Assembly (NCBI GenBank): GCA_035506215.1 | Contig: DATJPW010000199.1 | Coordinates: forward strand, 1-64,000 | From: DATJPW01 sp035506215 | GTDB lineage: Bacteria; Desulfobacterota; Desulfomonilia; Desulfomonilales; Desulfomonilaceae | DNA: 64,000 bases | Direction of reading: 5' to 3' | Shown: positions 54,731 through 63,480 of the stretch, piece after piece | Layout: each line of letters starts with the position of its first letter | Numbering within the stretch: the first letter of the stretch is position 1 | Notes under the pieces: generated by a model | The model's database searches: none | Seen by the model: only the letters and a program-made list of their open reading frames with translations | What the model was told of the DNA's origin: nothing | Position numbers and translations under genes: made by a program

Positions 54731-56655
54731 TTTTGTTTACTCTTCCTGACTATCTTTCTGGCTTCTTCAGGAATAGGAGGCGGAACAGGCTCGCCGGAAA
54801 TCTTCGTCACCGCACGAAAACGAGAAGGACAAACCTCGAAGCAGGTCCCGCACTTTGTGCACTTCTCCTGGTCAACGATATGGATCAGGTTCTTTCCACC
54901 TATAATTGCCTCTGAAGGGCATTTCTTGGCACAAGTCGTACAGGCGTTGCATTTCTCAGGGTCAATATGATAAGCGATCAGTTCCTTGCAGGAGAGAGCC
55001 GGGCATCGCTTCTCCTTGACGTGCGCCTCATACTCATCTCTAAAGTAATGCAGTGTGCTCAAAAACGGGTTGGGGGCACTCTTGCCTAAAGCGCAAAGGG
55101 CTGCTTCTTTGGCTGTCTCCGATAGCTCTTCCAAAAGTTCTATGTCACCCTCTCGGCCTTTTCCTTGGGTTATATTTGTTAGAAGCTTCAGCATCTGTCT
55201 GATGCCCTCACGGCAGGGAACGCATTTGCCGCACGATTCATCCGTGAGGAAGTTGAGGAAATACCTCGCGACATCGACCATGCAGGTATCTTCATCCATT
55301 ACAATCATGCCGCCGGAGCCCATCATTGAGCCAACCTTGGAGAGCTCATCAAAACCAACTTCCAAATCCAACAGTTCCTCGGGGATACACCCTCCGGAGG
55401 GTCCTCCGGTCTGCACTGCTTTAAACTTCTTGCCGCCAGGGATTCCGCCGCCTATTTTGTAGATAATATCTTTCAGGGTGATTCCCATGGGCACTTCCAC
55501 AAGGCCGGTATTGTTTATCTTCCCGACCAGGGAGAAAATCTTCGTGCCCTTGCTCGTTTCAGTTCCATATTGAGTAAACCAATCCGCTCCTCTATTGATG
55601 ATGAGCGGTATATTGGCCCATGTCTCGACATTGTTCAGCACGCTGGGTCTGCCCCAGAGGCCTACGACGTTGGAGCGGATATACTTGGGTCTGGGCTCTC
55701 CTGCCCTGCCTTCCAATGCCGTCATCAGAGCAGTCGATTCGCCACAGACGAAGGCGCCGGCCCCTTGGTGAACTTTCACAACGAAATCAAAGCCCGAGCC
55801 AAGAATATCTTTCCCGAGGAATCCATACTCCTCGGCCTGCTTGATGGCAATGGTCACATTTTCCACTGCCAACGGATATTCCTGTCTGACGTAAATGTAT
55901 CCCTCGTGCGATCCGACCGCATAGGCGCCAATGGTCAGCCCCTCGAGGATTGAGTGTGGGTTTCCCTCAAGAAGGGCTCTATCCATAAACGCCCCCGGAT
56001 CACCCTCATCGGCATTGACAATCACATACTTTATCGGCTCCGGGGCATTACGGGATCCTTCCCACTTTCTCCCCGCGGGAAAGCCTCCGCCTCCCCTTCC
56101 TCGTATATTGGATTTCTTGACTTCGTCCAACACCTGCTCGGAGGTCATCTGGAAGAGCGCCTTGGCTAACGCGGAATATCCACCAAGCGCCAGGTAGTCG
56201 TCGATGTTCTTGGGATCAATTTTAATGTTACTGCTGAGTATGATTCGTTCCTGATTCTTGTAGAAAGGAATATCGGATTCATGAGTTGCTTTTTCGCCCG
56301 TGGCTGGATCAGCATAGAGCAGACGATCAACAACTTTCTTCTCCTTTATTGTCTGAGAAACGATCTCAGGAACATCTTCAGGCTTCACCTGGACGTAACA
56401 TATCTCCTCAGGATAAATTACTAAAATAGGCCCTCGCTCACAAAATCCAGGGCAGCCGGTCCCTTTCGTATCTACCTCGGTCGTTAGACCTTGTTTTTCG
56501 ATCTCAGCCTTAAAGGCTGCGATGACTTCATTCGCTCCGGAGGCCACACAACCAGCGCCGGCGCATATTGAAATACGGGGCTTGTTCGGGTCCCTCCGAG
56601 CTATCATTTCCTGGCTGACTTTCGCCAACTCATCAGCGGAGCTTATCCTTGGCAT
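54727..56655 (-). CDS. bamH: BamH-like NuoF-type flavoprotein subunit
   Basis: 642 residues. An N-terminal thioredoxin-like [2Fe-2S] domain (CAGAGCVASG and GCPGFC, about 31-80). NuoF core: GRGGGGFPAGRKWE and NADEGDPGAFMDRALLEGNP for FMN/NADH binding. ESCGKCVPCREGIRQM binds the N3-type cluster. C-terminal 2x[4Fe-4S] ferredoxin (CNACTTCAKKCP, CTKCGTCFEVCP). Such subunits are found in NADH-dependent bifurcating enzymes. Gene order identifies it as the BamH equivalent. Confidence 0.9.
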   Translation of the reverse strand: MPRISSADELAKVSQEMIARRDPNKPRISICAGAGCVASGANEVIAAFKAEIEKQGLTTEVDTKGTGCPGFCERGPILVIYPEEICYVQVKPEDVPEIVSQTIKEKKVVDRLLYADPATGEKATHESDIPFYKNQERIILSSNIKIDPKNIDDYLALGGYSALAKALFQMTSEQVLDEVKKSNIRGRGGGGFPAGRKWEGSRNAPEPIKYVIVNADEGDPGAFMDRALLEGNPHSILEGLTIGAYAVGSHEGYIYVRQEYPLAVENVTIAIKQAEEYGFLGKDILGSGFDFVVKVHQGAGAFVCGESTALMTALEGRAGEPRPKYIRSNVVGLWGRPSVLNNVETWANIPLIINRGADWFTQYGTETSKGTKIFSLVGKINNTGLVEVPMGITLKDIIYKIGGGIPGGKKFKAVQTGGPSGGCIPEELLDLEVGFDELSKVGSMMGSGGMIVMDEDTCMVDVARYFLNFLTDESCGKCVPCREGIRQMLKLLTNITQGKGREGDIELLEELSETAKEAALCALGKSAPNPFLSTLHYFRDEYEAHVKEKRCPALSCKELIAYHIDPEKCNACTTCAKKCPSEAIIGGKNLIHIVDQEKCTKCGTCFEVCPSRFRAVTKISGEPVPPPIPEEARKIVRKSKQK

Positions 56656-56664
56656 AATCTTCCC

Positions 56665-57117
56665 TTACTCATAGCTTTTTAACACTTCTGCGGTCTGTCC
56701 CGGCGCCATCTTACCGTGAGCCTTTCCATCGATCTCCACCACCGGTCCCAGAGCACAGCAGCCGAGACAGTTAACGGTCTCCAGGCTGAACTTCAGATCC
56801 AGGTCTGTTTCACCCGGTTTAATTCCCGTCAGGCCTTCCACCGTGTCGAGCACACGCGACGCACCCCGAACATGGCAGGCCGTTCCGACACAAATGTGAA
56901 TCTCATGGCGTCCCTTGGGAACCAAACTAAAGGCTTTGTAGAAGGTAGCGATATGCTGTACCCTGGTCATGGGGACCTGCAGTCTTTCGCTGACCCGCTC
57001 CAGGGCTTCCTTGGGAAGCCAATGATTTTCGGCTTGAATCTCCAGTAATATCTGGATAAGCGCACTGGGTTCGCTGTGATGCTTATCAACAATCTGATCG
57101 ATTCTGTCTTTGTCCAT
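56665..57117 (-). CDS. bamG: BamG-like NuoE-type subunit
   Basis: 150 residues from ATG 57117 (AGGA eight bases upstream; the GTG at 57123 is too close). Helical N-terminus then a thioredoxin-like [2Fe-2S] domain with CVGTACHVRG and NCLGCCALGP, the four cluster cysteines. It pairs with the NuoF-like BamH nine bases downstream. Confidence 0.9.
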   Translation of the reverse strand: MDKDRIDQIVDKHHSEPSALIQILLEIQAENHWLPKEALERVSERLQVPMTRVQHIATFYKAFSLVPKGRHEIHICVGTACHVRGASRVLDTVEGLTGIKPGETDLDLKFSLETVNCLGCCALGPVVEIDGKAHGKMAPGQTAEVLKSYE

Positions 57118-57170
57118 AGCCACTATCCTGATTTTCTTCTTTCTTCCGATCCATCGCCTGCCTTTTCACT

Positions 57171-57938
57171 TCAGGCGAGAGCAAAACACTTCCGGTCTTG
57201 ATCGTATCGAACTAATCCTTGCCGCGATGAGGTGTTCAGGTGCCTGGACACCTCAGACGGGGTCAGGCCTAACTTCTTTGCCATTTCTGCCGTTGGAAGG
57301 GGTTTTTCCCTCAGGAGTAACATAATTTGGCTTATGACCAGTTTGTCCGCAATGGTTTCACTAAATAGCCGCTTCAGCTCATCACCGGCGAAGAATTTAC
57401 CGTATTCTTCTTCCGGCATAGCAGGCAGCCTCAGCCTCTCCCTTTCCACCAGTCTGACGTAAGGGATAAGCTGAGTGACCGCTTCCAGCTTGAACTTCAA
57501 TTCCTTTTCGTCCAGGCCTTCCCCTCGTCCAAGCGGTCCTAGCTCCCGGATCTTCTTGACAAAACCATTAACTCCTTCGACAAAAACGTTGGCTTCAGCG
57601 CCGGACATAAATTCGATCTTCAATCTCTCCGGGTTTAACCCTACGTGTTCCAGCAATTTCTTGGCCAAGTTCACCATGGTCAAGGCATGGTAATTTCCAT
57701 GAGTGATATAGTTGCACTCGTTCAAGTGGCATGCGCCCATAAACACACCATCCGCTCCCTTTGAGAAAGCCCGGAATACATGTGCCAGATCGACTCGACC
57801 GGAACACATGACACGGATGAGCCTCATTTCAGTTGTATATTGACTTCTGGAAACTCCAGCTAAGTCGGCTGCGCCGTATGCTCACCAGTGGCACACAAAC
57901 CCTAAAATCTTCGGTTTGAATTTCAGTCCTGCGCTCAT
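57171..57938 (-). CDS. bamF: BamF-like MvhD-type selenoprotein (UGA = Sec19)
   Basis: 255 residues if UGA at 57882-57884 is read as selenocysteine. Start ATG 57938 has AGGAGAGG upstream. The N-terminus reads KILGFVCHW-U-AYGAADLAGVSR, matching the MvhD family CxxC-type [2Fe-2S] motif, with Sec in place of the second Cys. RVMCSGRVDLAHVFRAF and CHLNECNYITHGNYHA are the other conserved parts. The C-terminal 50 residues form a winged-helix-like extension. An ATG at 57827 would give a truncated protein without the cluster motif. The Sec-containing BamF is known from class II reductases of other anaerobes. Confidence 0.92.
57842..57866 (-). promoter_or_regulatory. bSECIS hairpin for bamF
   Basis: It starts 16 bases after the UGA. 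Lower stem GACTT/AAGTC, an AG bulge, upper stem CTGG/CCAG, and a five-base loop AGTTT. A G in the first two loop positions and the distance from UGA fit the bacterial SECIS rule. Confidence 0.8.
57882..57884 (-). other. In-frame UGA (selenocysteine codon) in bamF
   Basis: Codon 19 of bamF. The frame is open on both sides and conserved protein sequence continues through it. Confidence 0.92.
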
Positions 57939-57991
57939 AGGTCCTCTCCTAGTACTTGATAATCCCGGCTTTATTGATTCGTGTATCGCTG

Positions 57992-60900
57992 TTAATCTCC
58001 AACCGCTGCATCCATGGGCTGTCTGACCTCTTCTTCCGGAAACGCCGCATCAATTGCGCTCAAGACCTCTTCATCGTTGAAGTGCCTTAGTTGTATGGCA
58101 TTGGTCGCGCACACCGTGTTGCAGAGACCATCTCCTTTGCAGAGGACAGGATTGACCCTCGCCTTTCTGCCGAGCGGTGTCTCGACAAACTCTATGGCGC
58201 CATAGTTGCACACCGTTATACATGCCCCACACGAAACGCATTTATTCTCATTCACCTCAGCCACAGAACCGGACGCGACCACTACATCACGAGACAGAAG
58301 CGTTAACACCCGACCCGCAGCTCCATAAGACTGGTTGATCGTCTCCTGTATGAACTTGGGATAATGGGCCAGTCCGCAGAGATAAACGCCGTCTGTGGCA
58401 AACTCGACAGGCTTTAATTTGACATGGGCTTCTTTGAAGAAGCCATCCGGGTTCAAAGTTACCTTGAACAGTCCGGCCATTTCCTTGGTTGCTTCGGCCG
58501 GAATAATAGCGGCAGCCAAGGCAATTATGTCAGCATCCAATTCGATCTTCTTGCCCAAGATATAATCGGTAGCGGTAACCTTTAGGACAGATCTGCCATC
58601 CTCAGCCTGGCCGGGTTCCACCTGAGGTTTATCCTCCGGTTCGTAGCGGATGAACTTGATGTCCTTGTTTGAAGCCTCACGATAGTAATCCTCGTTGAAC
58701 CCATAGGTCCTCACATCCCGAAAGAGGATGTAAATGTCCATTTCGGGATTTATCTCTTTAAGTTTCAATGCGTTCTTTACAGACTCACTGCAACACAACC
58801 GGCTGCAATAATTTCTGTCTTCATTTCTGCAACCTACGCATTGAATCATCACGAGACTTTTCGCATTAACTATCTTTTCGTCTCCTTTGACGATCCGCTC
58901 CTCCAACTCAAGGTGGGTGGTGACCCTGTCATCTTCTCCGTAAAGGTATTCGGTCGGCGTATATAGATCGGCACCTATGGCAAGAACCGCCGCACCATGT
59001 TTTATATCTGCGAACCCTCTTTCAGACTTCACCGAGGTCACGAAATTCCCAATATAACCTTTAGCATCCGTGATTGTCGCATCATGGTAGACATGTATTA
59101 AGGGGTGTTGATACACTTTTGCTATGAGACCACGCAGGTATTCCTGGACATCCAGTCCATCCAGCGTGGAATGAATCCTTCGTGCCATTCCCCCAAGCTG
59201 CGAACTCTTTTCCACCAAGTGCACCTCATGCCCCTGGTTGGCAATGGAGAGAGCACAGTTCATGCCGGCTATGCCTCCGCCTACCACCAGAGCGGCATTG
59301 TCAACCGGCAGGTCAAATTCCTGTAACGGCTCCAACCGACGGGCCCGTGCTACGGACATCCGGATGATATCCTTTGCCTTCTGTGTGGCCTCTTCCTTTT
59401 CTTTCGAGTGGACCCAGGAATTGTGCTCCCTGATATTAGCCATTTCGTAGTAATATTGATTGATTCCCGCTTCCCGAACGGTGTCCCGGAAGAGCGGTTC
59501 AAGGGTCCTGGGGCTGCATGCAGCCACAATCACTCGATTGAGCCCCTTTTCCTTGGTCATGTCGGTTATTTCTTTGGCGGAGTTCGTAGCGCACGAAAAT
59601 AGCTGTTCCTGAGCATGGACAACATTCGGTAGCGTTTTGCAGTACTCGACTGTTTCAGGAACATTGACTATCCTGCCGATATTTGCCCCACAATGACATA
59701 CAAAGACCCCTATCTTTGGCTCCTCCTGGGAGACATCCCTTTCAGGCGGATATACCCGTTCTTTGGCCAGATTTCCTCGCCTGTAGTCCAACAGCTCTCC
59801 AATTTGGGAACTGGCTCCACTGGCGCTGAAAACCGACTCGGGGATATCTACTGGACCCTGGAGACCTCCGCTTACAAAAATCCCGGGCCTGTTCGTGGTC
59901 ATGGGGTTGACAGGGTCGAGCTTGCAAAAATCATAATGATTGAGTTCTATGCCGAATTTTTCTGCAATGGACTTCACATCGGTTGGAGGATTCAATCCAA
60001 CGGACAGCACCACCATATCGAACTCTTCTTCTTTTACGCCTTCATCCGGAGTGGAATACCGTACCGTAACATTCTTGGTTACCGGGTCCTCTCTAACTAT
60101 TGACGTGTAGCTTCTGATGAATCGAACCCCAGGAAGTTTCTCTGTTCTTTCGTAGTATCGCTCGAAGTCTTTTCCATAGGAACGCACATCGTTATGGAAT
60201 ATCGTACACTCTGCCTCTGCATCATGATCTCTGGTTATAAGCACCTGTTTCTGGGCGTAGGTGCAACATACCGCTGAACAATAGCTGTTTTCGCCCGCGG
60301 TAACTCGTCTGGAACCGACGCATTGGATCCAGGCTATTTTATGGGGATGCTTCATGTCGGAAGCACGCAGTATCTCACCCTCGTATGGGCCCGTCGAGGC
60401 CAACAGCCTCTCATAGTCCATACTGGTTACCACGTTCGCAAATTCCCCGTAGCGATACTCCTTCTTCACCTTCGGATCAAAGGGCTCCATACCGGCGGCC
60501 AAAATGATGGCCCCGACCTGTATTTCCTTTTTCTCCGCCGTTTGTTTCAAATCTATTGCGTTATTCTTGCACACACCTTCGCAAATACGACATTTGTTCT
60601 CTTTGAGGTAAAGACAGCTTTCATCAATATACGTAATAAGCGGAATCGCCTGCGCGAAGTATACATGGACGGCTTTATTCTTCGATATTTCCTGATTATA
60701 TTGGTCAGGATACTTGGCAGGGCAATATTCCACACAGGTAGTACATCCCGTGCATTTATCCTCGAGGATATACCTTGGTTTCTTAGTCAAGGTCACGTTA
60801 AAGTTTCCTACTTCCCCTTCTACACTGTTGACTTCAGTATAGGTGAGGACCTCTATATTGGGGTGCCGGCCGACCTCGACCAGCTTGGGTGCGAGAATTC

Positions 60901-61129
60901 ACATGGAGCAGTCGTTGGTGGGAAACGTCTTGTCCAACTGCGCCATATGGCCGCCAATGCTTGGCCCTTTTTCAACCAGGTAGACCTTGAACCCGGCCGT
61001 GGCAAGATCAAGAGAGGCTTGAATCCCGCTGATTCCTCCACCAACAACCATCACGTCTCCAAAATTGGTCTCTCCAAAGTTCTCACAAAGTTGCTGGAGT
61101 TGCTCTTTCAGGAATATAACTTCTGCCAT
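57992..61129 (-). CDS. bamE: BamE-like HdrA-type selenoprotein (UGA = Sec77)
   Basis: 1045 residues if UGA at 60899-60901 is selenocysteine. FAD-binding VMVVGGGISGIQASLDL (about 26) and GGHMAQLDKTFPTNDCSM-U-ILAPKLVEVGRHP, where HdrA proteins usually have Cys at U. Then [4Fe-4S] motifs (CTGCTTCVEYCP, CRICEGVC), a second FAD/NAD unit (ALVVGGGIAGMNCALSIANQG), and a C-terminal ferredoxin (CVSCGACITVC, CNTVC). GAGGTGAT precedes the ATG. HdrA proteins bifurcate electrons by flavin. An ATG at 60796 yields a 934-residue protein lacking the first FAD motif and is not the true start. Confidence 0.92.
60865..60884 (-). promoter_or_regulatory. bSECIS hairpin for bamE
   Basis: It starts 15 bases after the UGA. 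A 7-bp stem, GCTGGTC with GGCCGGC (two G-U pairs), and a six-base loop beginning with G (GAGGTC). Distance and loop match the bacterial consensus. Confidence 0.8.
60899..60901 (-). other. In-frame UGA (selenocysteine codon) in bamE
   Basis: Codon 77 of bamE. Both halves are needed to complete the HdrA FAD/cluster motifs, and they are in the same frame. Confidence 0.92.
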
Positions 61130-61226
61130 TTTCTATCACCTCGTCGGCCGGCATGTGCGGTTGCCGAAATCCAAGTTGAGGGGCAATCCGAACTATGCCG
61201 TTGTATGCGTTACTTATGTGAACTTG

Positions 61227-61718
61227 TTAGTCCAGATCTAATTGCGCTTTGCATTGATTACATTTCATCGCACCGCGAAAAACTTTGTTGCCGCATTCGG
61301 GACATATGTAGCGGGCTTCTTCGTCTCTAACCCATTTTTCGTCACCGAACTCTCGTCGATACGGGACAGCCCTGAGGATAACCTTCTTGCCAACGGCCAT
61401 GGAGAAATTGTCAATGTACCTACAGGGAAAATCATTGCATTGATGACAGCCGGTGTATCCTTTCTCTTTTGTGCAATTCCTGATCTCACACTGGCCGCAA
61501 TGCATAAATTGGTCATCCGACAAGCAGCCACGGCACCGGATGTCTTCTGTTGAAAGGGCTTCGCTATTGGGGAGTGTCCCCTTGCCCGGCGTTCCTCCCT
61601 TGTATAGACTTACCAGCCGCTCCTTGAGCTTAATGTTATTGTCGCGGTGCGCTATGTAAATGGCGCAGACACCGCAATAAAGGCCACAAGGAGAAATTAG
61701 ATCGGGATTTGTCGCCAT
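61227..61718 (-). CDS. DUF3795 cysteine-rich protein
   Basis: 163 residues with CGLYCGVCAIY, CRGCLSDD, CGQCEIRNCTKEKGYTGCHQC, typical of DUF3795. A C-terminal zinc ribbon (CPECGNKVFRGAMKCNQC) follows. AGGGA precedes the ATG. It is set between the bamD and bamE equivalents, in the same direction, and is not part of the canonical bamB-I order. Function unknown; a metal-handling, maturation or redox role is a guess. Confidence 0.85.
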   Translation of the reverse strand: MATNPDLISPCGLYCGVCAIYIAHRDNNIKLKERLVSLYKGGTPGKGTLPNSEALSTEDIRCRGCLSDDQFMHCGQCEIRNCTKEKGYTGCHQCNDFPCRYIDNFSMAVGKKVILRAVPYRREFGDEKWVRDEEARYICPECGNKVFRGAMKCNQCKAQLDLD

Positions 61719-61747
61719 ATTCTTCGTCCCTAGGGTACTTCCCTTCC

Positions 61748-62899
61748 CTAAATCAACTCCTGGACGATCTCCGTGATGTCCTTCACCTCGATCTTTTCGT
61801 CAACGCCCATGGTGATTCTGCTGTCCTCAAGCATGGTAATGCAATAGGGGCAGGAAGTAGCCAGCACCTCGGCCCCGAGCCCGAGGGCCTGGTCTATCCT
61901 GAGATCACAGAATCTCTCACCCTTCAGGGTTTCCATCCAAACCCGGCCGCCTCCGCCTCCGCAACAGAGACTATCTGAGCGGGAATCAGGCAGCTCATTC
62001 AGTTCTAAGCCCGGTATCTTGTTTAAGATTCCTCGCGGCTCATCATATATGCCGTTATGTCGACCCAAGTAACAAGGGTCGTGATACGTCACTTTCTTAG
62101 GATAATCCTGTTTAAACTGAAGCCTTCCCTCATTAACCAACTCGAACAGGTACTGGGAGATGTGAACTATCTCGAAGTTCACCCTGAATTCCGGATACTC
62201 GTTCTTGAAGGTGTGGTAGCAATGAGGGGAAGAAACAAGGATTTTCTTCACACCATTATCGATGAAGGTTTTGATGTTTTCCTTGGCCAGTTGCTTGAAT
62301 AATTCTTCGTCGCCCGTCTTGCGGATGCTTTCTCCACAGCAATTCTCCTTGGAGCCCAGGATCCCGAAATTTACCTCTGCCTTATTGAGAATATTGGCTG
62401 TAGCCTTGGCGACTTTTTTCAATCGCGGGTCATAGCTGAGATAGCAGCCGGGAAAATAGAGAATTTCCATGTCTTCGGTGAACGGTTTTACAGAAAGACC
62501 TTCCGCCCAAGCTGCCCTCTTTTCTCGATCTTCACCGAAGGGGTTTCCCTGAGCAACGAGGCCGGCGTTTATGGTGCGGATAGTCTTGACGGGAGCGGGA
62601 TAAACCCCATAATCGTTGGCAATCCTTCGCAAGGATATCCCCGATTCGATCTGTTTGACGTCCCGGGGGCACTGCTGGGGGCATCTTCCGCAGGTCGTAC
62701 AACGCCAGATGTCTTCACTCTCGATTTCGGTCAATCCAAACGTCGCTTCTCGGACGAGCTTGCGCATGCTGAAACTTCTGACCCTATTCCAGGGACAAAC
62801 AGTATCGCATAATCCGCATTGGAAGCATCTCTTGAATGCATCTCCGCCGCTCGCTTTGATGACATCGATGATCTCTTTGTAAGGGGCTACAGTCTCCAC
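61748..62899 (-). CDS. bamD: BamD-like HdrD-type iron-sulfur subunit
   Basis: 383 residues. Two [4Fe-4S] motifs (CFQCGLCDTVCPW; CTTCGRCPQQCP), then two CCG domains: GCYLSYDP with ENCCGESIRKTG, and HDPCYLGRHN with LCCGGGGGRVW. These bind the non-cubane clusters seen in heterodisulfide reductase. GTG start with AAGGA upstream. In the class II reductase it links BamC/B with the HdrA-like BamE. Confidence 0.9.
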   Translation of the reverse strand: METVAPYKEIIDVIKASGGDAFKRCFQCGLCDTVCPWNRVRSFSMRKLVREATFGLTEIESEDIWRCTTCGRCPQQCPRDVKQIESGISLRRIANDYGVYPAPVKTIRTINAGLVAQGNPFGEDREKRAAWAEGLSVKPFTEDMEILYFPGCYLSYDPRLKKVAKATANILNKAEVNFGILGSKENCCGESIRKTGDEELFKQLAKENIKTFIDNGVKKILVSSPHCYHTFKNEYPEFRVNFEIVHISQYLFELVNEGRLQFKQDYPKKVTYHDPCYLGRHNGIYDEPRGILNKIPGLELNELPDSRSDSLCCGGGGGRVWMETLKGERFCDLRIDQALGLGAEVLATSCPYCITMLEDSRITMGVDEKIEVKDITEIVQELI

Positions 62900-62931
62900 C
62901 GTTTTCCTTCCTCTTGTTTCGGCCTAATGTT

Positions 62932-63480
62932 TCAGCCCTTCTTTGACGCTGACATCCGGGAAACAGTATCCATGACTTTCTCAAGGCCATACTTGTCGAT
63001 CATGGATGTCAGTCCTATCTCTACGTCCTCCATCTTCACTTCTTCTTCGTCTACTTCCTCTTCCTTCTCTTCGTAGATCAGCGCGTCATTAATGCACCAC
63101 TGAACACATAAGGGCTTTTCTTGTGGCGGATCGTCTTCACACATGTCGCATTTGAGAGGGAGTTTGGAATCGGGTTCCTTGAAAACATCCCTTGATGGGC
63201 AGGAAGCCCTGCAGAAACCGCACTCGTCGTATTCTTTCCCATCAATCACGTACTTGTCTCTGCCCATACACTCGGCCCCGGTATACTCCCCTGCGTACAC
63301 GGGAACATAAACGTCTCTCATGGGGTCGCGGATCATCCGGATACGAGACCTTGCCGGATTATTGCTGCTGTATTTCGGCGTGGCATGGAACGTCGAGCAG
63401 ATCATCTCGCACGCGCGGCAGCCGTTACATTTATCAAGATCGATCGTGATTGTTTTTACTTTCTTCTTAGTTTTGGCCAT
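62932..63480 (-). CDS. bamC: BamC-like ferredoxin subunit
   Basis: 182 residues of the HycB/DmsB-type polyferredoxin family. CNGCRACEMICSTFH, CGFCRASCPS, KCDMCEDDPPQEKPLCVQWC give cysteine groups for about three to four clusters. The C-terminal 45 residues are acidic (EEKEEEVDEEEVKMEDVEIG). The start overlaps the bamB stop. In the known BamBC complex it feeds electrons to the tungsten subunit. Confidence 0.9.
   Translation of the reverse strand: MAKTKKKVKTITIDLDKCNGCRACEMICSTFHATPKYSSNNPARSRIRMIRDPMRDVYVPVYAGEYTGAECMGRDKYVIDGKEYDECGFCRASCPSRDVFKEPDSKLPLKCDMCEDDPPQEKPLCVQWCINDALIYEEKEEEVDEEEVKMEDVEIGLTSMIDKYGLEKVMDTVSRMSASKKG

Noticed and set aside
57171..57827. A 218-residue MvhD-type protein starting at 57827
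   Set aside because: This start lacks a ribosome site and omits the conserved N-terminal cluster motif, which is present in frame upstream across a UGA with a SECIS-like hairpin.
57992..60796. A 934-residue HdrA-like protein plus a separate 76-residue ORF (60899-61129), or a pseudogene with a premature stop
   Set aside because: The two parts are in one frame and join at the exact place of a family cysteine. UGA recoding explains it better than disruption.
60323..61330. 335-residue plus-strand ORF
   Set aside because: Antisense shadow of bamE and the gap upstream of it.
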